Assembly (NCBI RefSeq): GCF_022788655.1
Contig: NZ_CP084951.1
Location: 2,046,001-2,110,000 of the forward strand
DNA: 64,000 bases
Reading direction: 5' to 3'
DNA from: Sulfitobacter indolifex
GTDB taxonomy: Bacteria > Pseudomonadota > Alphaproteobacteria > Rhodobacterales > Rhodobacteraceae
Shown piece after piece: positions 9,355 through 18,605 of this stretch (positions within the stretch are counted from its first letter, which is position 1; each line of letters starts with the position of its first letter). The position numbers were made by a program, and so were the translations under genes. The notes under the pieces are model-generated. The model did not search any database. It saw only the letters and a list, made by a program, of their open reading frames with translations, and was not told the origin of the DNA.

Positions 9355-10737
9355 CTAACGGAAAGCGTGCAATTGCCCCTTGGTGGACACGACATAAAGC
9401 GTACCGCCCGCCACAACGGGCGCTGTGGTCGCGCCGCCGGGGATCTGAGTGGTGCCCGTCAGGCCGCCATTGGTGGGGTTAAAGCTGCGCAATACGCCAT
9501 CGTTGGAGGCGACGATGACACGCCCTCCGGCGATGATCGGACCATAATGCGCGACGACTTCGGATTGCTTCTTTGGCTTGTCTTTGACGAAATTCGGCAA
9601 AGGCGTGCCCCAGATGCGGCGTCCGGTGCTGGCATCAAGCCGCACAAGTTCGTTCAGATCGGTCACCGCAAAGACAGAATCGCCTGCGGGCCAGACCGGG
9701 CCAATGGCCCCATCCCGCGCGACCCATTTGCGGTCACCGCTGTTCACGTCCAGCGCCGCCAAACGGCCCGAATGGTTCCCCACATAGACCGTCCCGCCCG
9801 AGATCACCGGCGCGCTGGTCACGTCACCGACAAAGCTTAACGCCCGGCCTACGCGCTTGCCTAGAACGGAAGTCGACCACCGCTCAAGCCCGCCTTGGCG
9901 GAAGAGCCCTTGCACCTCGCCCGACCCAAAAGCAAAGATTGCCAGATCACTCGTTACGGCGGGTGCGGGCGCGCCCAATACGTTGCTGAGGCTGGTGGTC
10001 GCGCCGGTTTGCCATTGGATACGGCCATCGGTTTTATTGAGCGCCCAGCCGGTGTCATCCCCGGCCGTGAGATAGACGAGATCGCCCGAAACGGTCGGGG
10101 TGCCAGAGCCTGTGGCGTTAAGGTCTTGGGTCCAGCGCACACCGCCGGTTGTCACGTCCAATGCGGCCAGAACGCCGAAACCGATGGAGACATAAAGAGT
10201 CTCACCATCCACGGCGAGCCCGCCGCCGGTGGCTTGGCCCTGACGGTCAGAAGAAGGGGTAAGATCGCGGGTCCATAGGGTTTGACCAGAGGTCGAGGTT
10301 GCCGTGACCTGAGCACCTGCATCAAGGGTAAAGACGCGCCCGCCTGCGACCACCGGGTCGGCAGTGATACGCTGCTTGCGGCTGTCGCCGGCACCGATCT
10401 TTGCGCTCCACACGGGCTGCAGCGTGCTGCGCAATGCAGGATGGCTGACGCGCGTCGACGCGGTGCCAATGCTGTGGGTCCAATTGGCGTTGTTTACCGT
10501 GCCGCCCAGAGCAATGGCGCGGCTGGTGTTCGCGGGCACCGGACCGTCCACTGCTGCTAAAGCAAGGTCTTGCGGTCCGGGGTTCTGCAACACAGCGCGC
10601 ACATCTTCGCGTTTGCCGGGAAGATAGGTTTGCTTGTCTTCGCAGGCACTTAGCAGTAGCGCAGCGCCTACGGCACCCGCCACACCCAGACGACGCAGAC
10701 CCGGATGCCCGAGGTTGATTTCGCGATGCTTTGTCAT
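9355..10737 (-). CDS. bamB: Outer membrane assembly lipoprotein BamB-like (PQQ beta-propeller)
   Basis: Probable BamB, the beta-propeller lipoprotein of the BAM outer-membrane protein assembly machine. The ATG at 10737 gives a 460-residue protein whose signal peptide ends in the lipobox LLLSAC with lipid-attachment Cys32. An upstream in-frame start (10785) would put 16 residues before the signal and is rejected. The rest is a run of PQQ-like repeats with recurring motifs such as GGRVFTLD, GDLVYLTAGDD and GGTVYVGNHSGRLAALD. Neighbours der (downstream) and a YfgM-like gene (upstream) match the known yfgM-bamB-der order. Confidence 0.88.
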   Translation of the reverse strand: MTKHREINLGHPGLRRLGVAGAVGAALLLSACEDKQTYLPGKREDVRAVLQNPGPQDLALAAVDGPVPANTSRAIALGGTVNNANWTHSIGTASTRVSHPALRSTLQPVWSAKIGAGDSRKQRITADPVVAGGRVFTLDAGAQVTATSTSGQTLWTRDLTPSSDRQGQATGGGLAVDGETLYVSIGFGVLAALDVTTGGVRWTQDLNATGSGTPTVSGDLVYLTAGDDTGWALNKTDGRIQWQTGATTSLSNVLGAPAPAVTSDLAIFAFGSGEVQGLFRQGGLERWSTSVLGKRVGRALSFVGDVTSAPVISGGTVYVGNHSGRLAALDVNSGDRKWVARDGAIGPVWPAGDSVFAVTDLNELVRLDASTGRRIWGTPLPNFVKDKPKKQSEVVAHYGPIIAGGRVIVASNDGVLRSFNPTNGGLTGTTQIPGGATTAPVVAGGTLYVVSTKGQLHAFR

Positions 10738-10805
10738 GGACCTGCTCACTTCTTGTCGTTCCTCAACCTTCACGTCTCCGCCCATTTTTGGGCGGTAGAG
10801 ATGTG

Positions 10806-11510
10806 TCAGTCGCCCGTTGTTTCTGGGATATCCAGTTCAGCCTCAGCGGCGGCACCATCAAGCTCCGGTTCCTTACCCAAAGCCACAATCACCTGAAGGG
10901 CGCGTTGTTGCAAGTCCGGGGTGGTTTCAGCATCGGAAAGAATGGATTGATAGCGCGCGACGGCTTTGCCGGTCTCGCCCTCTTGGATATCGATCAGGGC
11001 CAGTTGTTCTTCGGCCAGCAGACGCAGGGCCGCGCCGGGCTGTGCCAGCGCTTCGAGGGCTTGACGGCGTTCAGCCACCGGCACCGACTGGCCCTGTAGC
11101 GTCACGGCTTTGAACTGTGCAAGCTGGCGGTAGATCGGCGCAAGATCGCCGTCGAGCGCGATGGCGTCGAGCTGTTCCACCGCGGCGTCAATCTCTCCCG
11201 CCTCGGCCAGTGCATCGGCGCGCATGAAATTCAGCACGGCATTGGCACCGGGGCCTTCGGCCTCAATCGGGGCAAGCGCTTCGGCGCGGGCATTGCTGGC
11301 ATCAGCTTCCAATGCGGCGAGCATCGCATCGCCCAAGGCTTCGGCCTGCGCGCGTTCCTGCGCTTTGCTGTATTCGTTCCACGCAGCACCACCGACAATG
11401 GCAATCACAGCGACCACGGCGATCCAGCCATAGCGGCGCATCAGCCCATAAAGCCGATCACGGCGGACTTCTTCGTTCACTTCGTCAATAAAACTGTCGG
11501 TATCGCTCAT
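10806..11510 (-). CDS. YfgM-like tetratricopeptide membrane protein
   Basis: A 234-residue protein with a short cytoplasmic N terminus, one membrane helix (about residues 29-43) and a periplasmic helical repeat region, the architecture of YfgM/ancillary SecYEG translocon subunits. The ATG at 11510 is chosen over the longer frame to 11624 because CAGGG sits 6-10 bases upstream and the family starts with a short acidic tail before the helix. It precedes bamB by about 70 bp and der lies beyond, the usual gene order. Likely links Sec export to periplasmic chaperones; that role is by homology. Confidence 0.82.
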   Translation of the reverse strand: MSDTDSFIDEVNEEVRRDRLYGLMRRYGWIAVVAVIAIVGGAAWNEYSKAQERAQAEALGDAMLAALEADASNARAEALAPIEAEGPGANAVLNFMRADALAEAGEIDAAVEQLDAIALDGDLAPIYRQLAQFKAVTLQGQSVPVAERRQALEALAQPGAALRLLAEEQLALIDIQEGETGKAVARYQSILSDAETTPDLQQRALQVIVALGKEPELDGAAAEAELDIPETTGD

Positions 11511-11661
11511 CGCGCCCTGCCCCCGGCCTGATTTTGCCCCTCTTACCGCGCGCGGCCAGCCAAGCCAAGACCCAGCGAACTTACGCGCGCCTTCTGATGA
11601 CCGCTTGGCGCGGGCCAAGGTCACGCTAGGTCAGGGGCAGAATGCAGCAAAGGAGACGATG

Positions 11662-12111
11662 ATGAGAGCGATTGCAATGGCGGCAGGTCTTATGATGGCC
11701 GCGGTCCCAGCCTTGGCGCAGGATTTGGTGGCCAAGGTCTCACCCCATGACGTGGTAACCACAATGGACCGGCTGGAAAGCGCGGTTGAAGAGGCCGGGG
11801 CCGAGGTATTTGCCCGCGTCGATCACGCCGCTGGGGCCGAGAAGGTCGAGATGGAGCTGCGCCCGACGCAGCTTTTGATCTTCGGCAACCCCAAGCTTGG
11901 CACGCCCGCGATGCAGGATGCCCAGACGGCCGGGCTTGATCTGCCGTTGCGCGTGCTGGTCTATGCCGATGGCGAAGGGGCCGTGCATGTCACCTATGCT
12001 GACCCCGAAACGCTGGTAACGGCCCACGGCCTGCCGGAAGAGGCTGAGTATATCACCAAGATGACTGAGGCGCTGGATAACCTCACCGCCAAGGCGATTG
12101 GCGAAGAGTAA
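11662..12111 (+). CDS. DUF302 domain periplasmic protein
   Basis: A 149-residue secreted protein with a Sec signal peptide (MRAIAMAAGLMMAAVPALAQ, cleavage after about residue 19) and a DUF302 domain. The domain pattern is visible in TMDRLESAVEEAGAEVFARVDHAAGA and LLIFGNPKLGTPAMQDAQTAGLDLPLRVLVY. The function of DUF302 is not known. Two consecutive ATGs occur at 11659 and 11662; the second has a better 6-base spacing from AAAGGAG. It stands alone on the plus strand between minus-strand genes. Confidence 0.85.
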   Translation: MRAIAMAAGLMMAAVPALAQDLVAKVSPHDVVTTMDRLESAVEEAGAEVFARVDHAAGAEKVEMELRPTQLLIFGNPKLGTPAMQDAQTAGLDLPLRVLVYADGEGAVHVTYADPETLVTAHGLPEEAEYITKMTEALDNLTAKAIGEE

Positions 12112-12132
12112 CCCCTTTTCCCCGCCCGGACC

Positions 12133-12948
12133 TCAGCGTTTGGGCGGGGTGTTCTGCGCTTTGATCAGGTTTTCCAGATCGGTCAGCCGCGACATGACCT
12201 CATCACGGTAGGTATTGGTCTGCTCGTTGCTTTCCTCATGATGCGCGTCTTGCATCGAGTTGACGATCAGACCCACCAACAGGTTCACCACCGCGAAGGT
12301 CGTGACCATGATGAAGGGCACAAAGAACATCCACGCATAGGGATAGATTTCCATCACCGGGCGCACGATCCCCATGGACCACGACTCAAGCGTCATGATC
12401 TGAAACAGCGAATAGCCCGACCGGCTTAGCGTGCCGAACCACTGCGGGAAGTCAGCGCCAAAGAGTTTCGTGGCCATCACGGACGCGATGTAAAAGATCA
12501 CCCCCATCAGCAGGAAAACCGACCCCATGCCCGGCAGCGCATTGACCAGCCCCTCGACCACGCGGCGCAGCGAGGGGGCGACGGAGACAACGCGCAGCAG
12601 GCGCAGGATGCGCAGGGCGCGCAGAACGCTAAGGCCTTGGGTGGCCGGGATTAGCGAGATGGCGACGATCACAAAATCAAAGATGCTCCATCCGCGTTTG
12701 AAGAAATCCATCCCCCGGCCGTAGAGCTTGATCGCGATCTCAATGACAAAAATGCTAAGGCAGACCTTGTCGAGCAGCAGGATCAGCGGGCCCACCTGCG
12801 CCATCACCTCGTCCGAGGTCTCAAGCCCCAAGATCACGGCATTAAAGAGAATCACGGCCAGAATGAAATTCTGGAACGAGGGGCGGTCAGCCAGTCGTGC
12901 CGCACGGGCGCGGAGCGATGATTGCGGTGAGGTGGAGAGATCGGTCAT
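12133..12948 (-). CDS. NaChBac/NavBac-type voltage-gated ion channel
   Basis: A 271-residue six-helix channel subunit that should form a homotetramer in the inner membrane. The S4 sensor is clear: arginines at 110, 113, 116 and 119 spaced every third residue. The selectivity filter TLESWSM (186-192) is of the bacterial sodium-channel type. S6 is followed by a helical tail (SNEQTNTYRDEVMSRLTDLENLIK) expected to make the tetrameric coiled coil. The ATG at 12948 is chosen over the 30-residue extension to 13038. Homologues studied from Sulfitobacter and Roseobacter give sodium currents; selectivity here is inferred from the filter. Confidence 0.92.
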   Translation of the reverse strand: MTDLSTSPQSSLRARAARLADRPSFQNFILAVILFNAVILGLETSDEVMAQVGPLILLLDKVCLSIFVIEIAIKLYGRGMDFFKRGWSIFDFVIVAISLIPATQGLSVLRALRILRLLRVVSVAPSLRRVVEGLVNALPGMGSVFLLMGVIFYIASVMATKLFGADFPQWFGTLSRSGYSLFQIMTLESWSMGIVRPVMEIYPYAWMFFVPFIMVTTFAVVNLLVGLIVNSMQDAHHEESNEQTNTYRDEVMSRLTDLENLIKAQNTPPKR

Positions 12949-13058
12949 GGCGGTAGATATCGTGTGCCGATTGGCGCAGCGCAAGAGCAGATCAGCGTCA
13001 AAAACGCCATCGGCGGCAATGCCCCGCCCGCCTGTCATAACAGAGGGCGGGGTTTGCG

Positions 13059-14936
13059 TTAAATCTGCTCTTCTTCCGCCTGTTGGCGCTGCCAGAGTTG
13101 AGCATAACGCCCGCCTTTGGCCAGCAGTGCCTCATGGCTGCCCTGCTCCATGATCTCACCCTTTTCCAGCACGACGATGCGATCCGCCTCGGCGATGGTC
13201 GACAGACGGTGGGCGATGGTCAGTACCGTGCGCCCCTGCCCTGCACGGCGCAGCGCGTCTTGGATCTCATGCTCCGTCTCACTGTCGAGCGCGCTTGTCG
13301 CCTCGTCCAGCAGCAGGATCGGCGGGTCTTTCAACAACGTCCGGGCGATGCCCACGCGCTGTTTCTCACCGCCCGAGAGTTTCAGCCCGCGTTCGCCAAC
13401 TGTGGTCTCATAGCCCTGCGGCAGCGTCATGATGAAGTCATGGATTTGCGCCGCGCGGGCGGCGTCCTCGACCTCCGCCTGCGTGGCCCCGTCGCGGCCA
13501 TAGGCGATGTTGTACCCAATGGTATCGTTGAACAGCACCGTGTCCTGGGGCACCACGCCAATCGCCATATGCAGCGAATGCTGCGTTACGTCGCGCACAT
13601 CTTGGCCGTCAATCTTCAGCGCGCCACCGGCCACATCGTAAAAGCGGAACAACAGCCGCCCGATGGTGGACTTGCCGGACCCGGTCGAGCCGACAATCGC
13701 CACAGTCTCCCCCGGTCGCGCCTCTAGCGAGACGCCTTTGAGGATTTCCCGGTCGGTGTCATAGGCAAAGCGCACGTTTTCCAACGACACATGGCCGCCG
13801 GTGACTTTAAGGTCTGGCGCATTGGGCTTGTCATCAATCTCAGCCGGTTGTTCGAGCAGGCCGAACATCTGCCCCATATCCACCAGCGCCTGACGGATCT
13901 CGCGATAAACGGTGCCGAGGAAGTTCAGCGGCACGGTCAATTGGATCATATAAGAGTTGACCATGACAAAATCACCGACGCTAAGCTCACCGCTTTGCAC
14001 GCCCATCGCCGCCATCACCATGACGCCGATAAGCCCTGCCGTGATGATCAGCGCTTGGCCGAAGTTAAGGAACGCGAGCGAATAGTTCGTCTTGATCGCC
14101 GCGTTTTCATAGTCGGCCATCGCTAGGTCATAGCGCGCGGCCTCGCGGCCCTCGGCACCGAAATACTTCACCGTCTCATAATTCAGCAGACTGTCGATCG
14201 CGCGTTGGTTGGCTTCGGTGTCGCTGTCGTTCATCTGCCGCCGGAGGCGCACCCTCCATTCGGTGACGGCAAAAGTGAACCAGACATAGATCGCGATGGT
14301 CACGGTCACGACCACCAGATACCAAATGTCGAACAGCACGGCGAGGATCACGCCGACAAGGATCAACTCAAGGATCAGCGGCCCGATGGAGAAGAGCAAG
14401 AAGCGCAGCAGAAAGTCGACACCCTTGACCCCGCGCTCGATGATCCGGCTCAGCCCCCCGGTTTTGCGGGTGATGTGGTAGCGCATCGACAGTTTGTGGA
14501 TGTGCTGAAAGGTCTCAAGCGCCAGCATCCGCAAGGCGCGCTGCCCGACGCGGGCAAAGACCGCATCGCGCACCTGTTGAAAACCCACGCCCATCAGCCG
14601 CGCCATGCCATAAGCCACGGTAAGACCAATGGCCCCAAGCACCAGCATCGGCGCACCCTCGCCCGCCAGCGCATCCACCGCGTCGCGGTAGAAGAACGGC
14701 GTGGCGACGATGATCAGTTTCGACACGAAAAGCGCCAGCATGGCCAAGATCACCCGGCGCTTCACCCAAGGCATATCCTTGGGCCAAAGGTAGGGCGCTA
14801 CTTTGCGCAGCACCAAAAAGCCCGACTGACGCTCGGCGGCGTCAATCATCTCGGCCTCGGTGGGGATGCGGTCAGGCTTAGGGGTTTTGCGGTCGCGCCG
14901 ACGCGCGGCGGGCGTTTGGTCTGTATCGGCTGGCAT
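13059..14936 (-). CDS. Atm1-type ABC exporter (permease fused to ATPase)
   Basis: A 625-residue half-transporter: about 50 polar N-terminal residues, six membrane helices, then the nucleotide-binding domain. Walker A is GSTGSGKST, signature LSGGEKQRVGIART, Walker B ILLLDEATSALD and the H-loop IAHRLST. The linker VKYFGAEGREAARYD and the loop PLNFLGTVYREIRQALVDM are typical of the Atm1/ABCB7 group, which exports glutathione-linked metal or sulfur species. Substrate is inferred from family only. It stands upstream of, and on the same strand as, the channel gene, 110 bp away. Confidence 0.88.
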   Translation of the reverse strand: MPADTDQTPAARRRDRKTPKPDRIPTEAEMIDAAERQSGFLVLRKVAPYLWPKDMPWVKRRVILAMLALFVSKLIIVATPFFYRDAVDALAGEGAPMLVLGAIGLTVAYGMARLMGVGFQQVRDAVFARVGQRALRMLALETFQHIHKLSMRYHITRKTGGLSRIIERGVKGVDFLLRFLLFSIGPLILELILVGVILAVLFDIWYLVVVTVTIAIYVWFTFAVTEWRVRLRRQMNDSDTEANQRAIDSLLNYETVKYFGAEGREAARYDLAMADYENAAIKTNYSLAFLNFGQALIITAGLIGVMVMAAMGVQSGELSVGDFVMVNSYMIQLTVPLNFLGTVYREIRQALVDMGQMFGLLEQPAEIDDKPNAPDLKVTGGHVSLENVRFAYDTDREILKGVSLEARPGETVAIVGSTGSGKSTIGRLLFRFYDVAGGALKIDGQDVRDVTQHSLHMAIGVVPQDTVLFNDTIGYNIAYGRDGATQAEVEDAARAAQIHDFIMTLPQGYETTVGERGLKLSGGEKQRVGIARTLLKDPPILLLDEATSALDSETEHEIQDALRRAGQGRTVLTIAHRLSTIAEADRIVVLEKGEIMEQGSHEALLAKGGRYAQLWQRQQAEEEQI

Positions 14937-15064
14937 GGGAATTCCTGAAGTGATTACAGGCTACATAGGCCCCAAAGCCAAGGGTTGCCAGTGGGGGGCG
15001 GCGCACAGCGGCTCTGCGCGCTGCGAATGCCGCCCCGGTTTCGGCCCCTGAGGTCGGGCGTCGA

Positions 15065-17029
15065 TCACTCCGAAGCGGGCTCTTCGGGAAGGTCAAAGAC
15101 CTGTCCGGGGTAGATCAGATCGGGGTCGCCGATGTTGGCGCTATTGGCCTCGAACACCTTAACGTAAAGCAAGGGATCGCCGTAGCGGTCACGCGAGATC
15201 GCCCAGAGCGTATCGCCTTTTTGGACTGTCACTGCGTTCAGCGGTCCGGTCTGCCCCTCCGTGGCGGCGGCCAGCACCTCGGGGGATTCGCGCTTGAACG
15301 GGGTCTCCACCCGGCTCGTCACATCGCCTGCACTGGAAAGCTCATCCACCCGCAGAGTATAGACGCCCTCATCAACATTGGGCAGATCGCCCCGCCAACG
15401 GCCCTCTTGATCGACCGGCAGGCTGATCACCGCGTTGTTGTTCAGATAGACGCGCACTTCGCTGGTATCGGGTTGGGCCCGGCCTGCAAGTTGCACATCC
15501 CCCTGATCGGAATAGCCGATAGTGTCGAGCGCCACATTGGTCATGACCTGCGGTGGCGCGGTGTCGAGCCGCTCAACCCCGTCAGCGGTGGATTTCAGCA
15601 CCGGAGCCGGCGCGGGAGGTCGGGTTGGCGCGGTTTCTGGCGCGGCTGGGTTTTCGAAGGCTGGCGCCGTGCTCTCGGGAACGGTGGTAGTGTCCGGTGT
15701 CAGCGTCGCTTGGGCGGATGGTTCTGCGTTTGAAGGTACCTCTGGCTCCGCAGTTCCCGTCTCAGCCAACGGCGTGGCTGGGGTCGGAGCGGTTCCATTC
15801 GCGAGCCCCTCAACCTCCGCACCATCTGGGTTCTGCCCTGTCGGCGCGGGACTGTTGGTTGTGCCGACGCCGGAAAGCGGCGTGGCCTGCGCCGGATCGG
15901 TTTCGGTATCAGACGCGCCCCCTTCTTTAGCGGCGCGCGTCTGCTCTGCGGACGTCGAGGCATCTGACGCATCGGTCCCGGTGCCAGATAAGGGCGTGGC
16001 CTGCGCCGGATCGGTTGCACCGTTGATCTGGCCTGCCTCGCTCGTCGGCGCGGCCTGCCCCGCCGCTACGGTATTGTCGACTTGAGCCGTACCGGTATCT
16101 GCAAGCGGCGTTGCAGCGGTGGTTGTACCCATCTGGCCTTCAGCCTCGGCATTCTGCGGCACCGAGGTTGCAGTTCCTGCGAGCGGGGTCGCCGGCTCAG
16201 GCGCTGTGTCGGACAACGTAGCCTCGCTATCAGTCGCCGCTGACGTCTCGGCAGGACCATCTGAATCGCGGGTCTTCTCTGACGGGGCCGCATCCGCGCT
16301 CTGCTCTTGAGCCGTCCCAGCTCCAGCAAGCGGTGTTGTGTCTTGAGTTTCGGGCACGCCCTCAGCCTCAGCCGACTTAGCTGCGGCACCCTCGCTCTGC
16401 GCACCAAGGTCAGCAGTCTCTTCCACCAGATCAAGCGGGCTTTGCTTGGGCGCGGTATCTGCCTGAGCCAACTCTACCGGCGCATCGGGGGAAGCCGTCG
16501 GCGTAAGAATGATTTCCTCTTCCGACGCGATCTTGTTTGCACCGTCCTGACCCAAAAGGGTTAACACATGGCCCGTCTCACTTGGTTGAACCATCGCGAG
16601 GGTGGCAAACTTGCCCGACCCATCGGCGGTGGCGCTGGCGATCTCTTCACCGTCTTTCAGCACGAGGACGGTGCTGCCGGGCGCCGCGCGGCCTGCGATC
16701 ACGGTCATCCCGTCGCTTTCGCGACGCACTTCGTCAAAGGTGGGCGCCTGGTGGTTCGGGGCCACCTCAGAAGTATCAACCGGGGCGTCAGGCGCTGTCG
16801 CCGCCGCGCCTTCGGGCCCGACAGAAACGCCCTGCACGGCATTTGGCGCAAGGGTGGCATTTTCCGGCGTAGCATCGCGTTCAGGGACCACGGCCACGGC
16901 GCTTTGCGGCGCGTCTTCCGGGCCGGCGCGTTTGCTGCCGATCCACGCCCCAAGTGCGAGCACCGCCGCCGCAAAGGCGCCCGCCGCCATTGCCCCCATG
17001 CCGCCAAACCGACCAAGTCCCTTTAACAT
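15065..17029 (-). CDS. LysM-domain cell-envelope protein with a repetitive linker
   Basis: A 654-residue protein with an N-terminal membrane anchor (MAAGAFAAAVLALGAWIG, about residues 13-30), an Ig-like segment (VIAGRAAPGSTVLVLKDGEEI), a long low-complexity Ala/Thr/Pro/Glu linker, a second Ig-like segment (VQLAGRAQPDTSEVRVYLNNN) and a C-terminal LysM domain (VQKGDTLWAISRDRYGDPLLY). LysM binds peptidoglycan, so the protein probably spans from inner membrane to cell wall. The linker contains six degenerate copies of an ATPLxGxGT unit. Related proteins are common in Rhodobacterales as LysM peptidoglycan-binding proteins of unknown role. Confidence 0.85.
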   Translation of the reverse strand: MLKGLGRFGGMGAMAAGAFAAAVLALGAWIGSKRAGPEDAPQSAVAVVPERDATPENATLAPNAVQGVSVGPEGAAATAPDAPVDTSEVAPNHQAPTFDEVRRESDGMTVIAGRAAPGSTVLVLKDGEEIASATADGSGKFATLAMVQPSETGHVLTLLGQDGANKIASEEEIILTPTASPDAPVELAQADTAPKQSPLDLVEETADLGAQSEGAAAKSAEAEGVPETQDTTPLAGAGTAQEQSADAAPSEKTRDSDGPAETSAATDSEATLSDTAPEPATPLAGTATSVPQNAEAEGQMGTTTAATPLADTGTAQVDNTVAAGQAAPTSEAGQINGATDPAQATPLSGTGTDASDASTSAEQTRAAKEGGASDTETDPAQATPLSGVGTTNSPAPTGQNPDGAEVEGLANGTAPTPATPLAETGTAEPEVPSNAEPSAQATLTPDTTTVPESTAPAFENPAAPETAPTRPPAPAPVLKSTADGVERLDTAPPQVMTNVALDTIGYSDQGDVQLAGRAQPDTSEVRVYLNNNAVISLPVDQEGRWRGDLPNVDEGVYTLRVDELSSAGDVTSRVETPFKRESPEVLAAATEGQTGPLNAVTVQKGDTLWAISRDRYGDPLLYVKVFEANSANIGDPDLIYPGQVFDLPEEPASE

Positions 17030-17133
17030 CTTCTACTTCCCCTGTGGTTGAGCCTTTTTAGCAAGCAGGCTAACAGGGGTCAAAAGCGCAGACCATCTGC
17101 GCCGATTTTTCCAAATCATCAGGACACTTTACC

Positions 17134-17682
17134 ATGCAACATTCTGTCTGTGTCTATTGCGGCTCCCGCCCCGGCGATAACGATGCATTCACCCAAGATG
17201 CCGAAGCACTTGGCCGGGGTCTGGCCGAAGCCGGGCTGCGGCTGGTTTACGGGGCGGGCGATGTGGGCCTTATGGGCAGTGTCGCGCGCGCGGCGCAGGC
17301 AGCGGGCGGCGACACCTTTGGCGTGATACCTGCGCATCTGGTAGCATGGGAAGTCGGCAAGACCGATCTGACCCGCTACATCGTGACCGAGACGATGCAT
17401 GAGCGCAAAAAAGTCATGTTCATGAACTGCGATGCCGTGGCGGTCTTGCCCGGTGGTGCGGGATCACTGGATGAGCTTTTCGAAGTGCTGACATGGCGCC
17501 AGCTGGGCCTGCATGAAAAGCCAATTTTCCTTGTAAACACAAACGGCTATTGGGATCCGTTCATGTCGCTGATGAACCACGTCGTGGCCCATGGTTTTGC
17601 CGATGCGACCCTGCTGGATTACGTCACCGTGGTCGCGGATGCCGATGCGGCCCTTAGCGCCCTGCGGCGCGCTTTGTCCTGA
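17134..17682 (+). CDS. LOG-family nucleotide phosphoribohydrolase
   Basis: A 182-residue protein of the LOG (Lonely guy, TIGR00730) family. Members hydrolyse nucleoside 5-prime monophosphates, including cytokinin ribotides, to base and ribose 5-phosphate. Motifs include the N-terminal VCVYCGSRPG, the YGAGDVGLMG loop and the catalytic region LPGGAGSLDELFEVLTW, where the usual PGGxGTxxE has Ser in place of Thr. Whether this enzyme makes cytokinin or only salvages nucleotides cannot be told. Its 3-prime end overlaps the converging permease gene by 64 bp. Confidence 0.9.
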   Translation: MQHSVCVYCGSRPGDNDAFTQDAEALGRGLAEAGLRLVYGAGDVGLMGSVARAAQAAGGDTFGVIPAHLVAWEVGKTDLTRYIVTETMHERKKVMFMNCDAVAVLPGGAGSLDELFEVLTWRQLGLHEKPIFLVNTNGYWDPFMSLMNHVVAHGFADATLLDYVTVVADADAALSALRRALS

Positions 17683-18539
17683 CGGAACGTGCTGACCGAG
17701 TAGAGCGCCAAGGCGCACCAGATCAGCACGAAGGCTTGGACATGCCAGCCGGTGAACGGCTCTTGGAATAGGACGACGGCGCAGAAAAACTGCAAGGTCG
17801 GGTTGATGTAGCTTAGCAGTCCGGCGGTCGCCATCGACGACCGCCGCGCGGCGTAGCTGAACAAGATCAGCGGTGTCGCCGTGATCGGACCCGCCAGCAT
17901 CAACAGCGCCGTATCGCGAAAAGACACACCAAAGGCCCCGGCCCCATTGTCACCCGTTTGCCACAGCACGAGGACCGCGAGGGGCGACAAAAGCAAGACC
18001 TCCGCCGTGACAGAGACCACCGGCCCCACCGCCAACCGCTTTTTGGCGAGCCCATAGAGCCCGAAGGAGGCCGCGAGTGCCAAGGCAAGCCACGGCGCGG
18101 TGCCCAGTCCATAGGTAAGCACCGAAACCGCCACAGACACCAAACCCACCGCAAATAGCTGCACAAGGCTTAGCCGCTCGGCATAGACCAGACGACCCAG
18201 CAGCACGGAAACCAGCGGGAAAATGTAATAGCCCAAGGCGGCCTCCGTCGCCTGCCCGCTTTGCACCGCAGAAATGAACAGATACCAATTCGTCGCGATC
18301 ATCAAAGCTGCGAAGGCCAGCAGGCCAAAGGCCCGTAGCCCGGCCATCGCGTCGAATACCGCGCGCAGGCGTCCCTGTACGGTCAGCAAGATCACGAAAA
18401 ACACGAGCGACCACAGGGTACGGTGCGCCAGCACTTCGGCAGCAGGCACGTGGGATAGCAATTTGTAGAAAATAGATGACAGCCCCCAAATGGAACAAGC
18501 CGCGATCATAGCGGCGATACCTTTGGTGGTGTCGGTCAT
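17619..18539 (-). CDS. RarD-like EamA-family permease
   Basis: A 306-residue ten-helix permease of the EamA/DMT superfamily, RarD branch. The N terminus TKGIAAMIAACSIWGLSSIFYKLL and the motif AAEVLAHRTLWSLVF are typical of RarD (chloramphenicol-sensitive protein) homologues; physiological substrate is unknown. The ATG at 18539 is chosen over a start at 18581 that would add a polar 14-residue tail. The last 21 codons lie antisense to the 3-prime end of the LOG-family gene, an unusually long convergent overlap. Confidence 0.85.
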   Translation of the reverse strand: MTDTTKGIAAMIAACSIWGLSSIFYKLLSHVPAAEVLAHRTLWSLVFFVILLTVQGRLRAVFDAMAGLRAFGLLAFAALMIATNWYLFISAVQSGQATEAALGYYIFPLVSVLLGRLVYAERLSLVQLFAVGLVSVAVSVLTYGLGTAPWLALALAASFGLYGLAKKRLAVGPVVSVTAEVLLLSPLAVLVLWQTGDNGAGAFGVSFRDTALLMLAGPITATPLILFSYAARRSSMATAGLLSYINPTLQFFCAVVLFQEPFTGWHVQAFVLIWCALALYSVSTFRQDKARRRALRAASASATTVT

Positions 18540-18605
18540 TGGGAATCCTTGGCGCGGTAGATTGCCTAGTTGTGACGGCAATCAATTCCCGCGCCAAGGG
18601 TAAAG

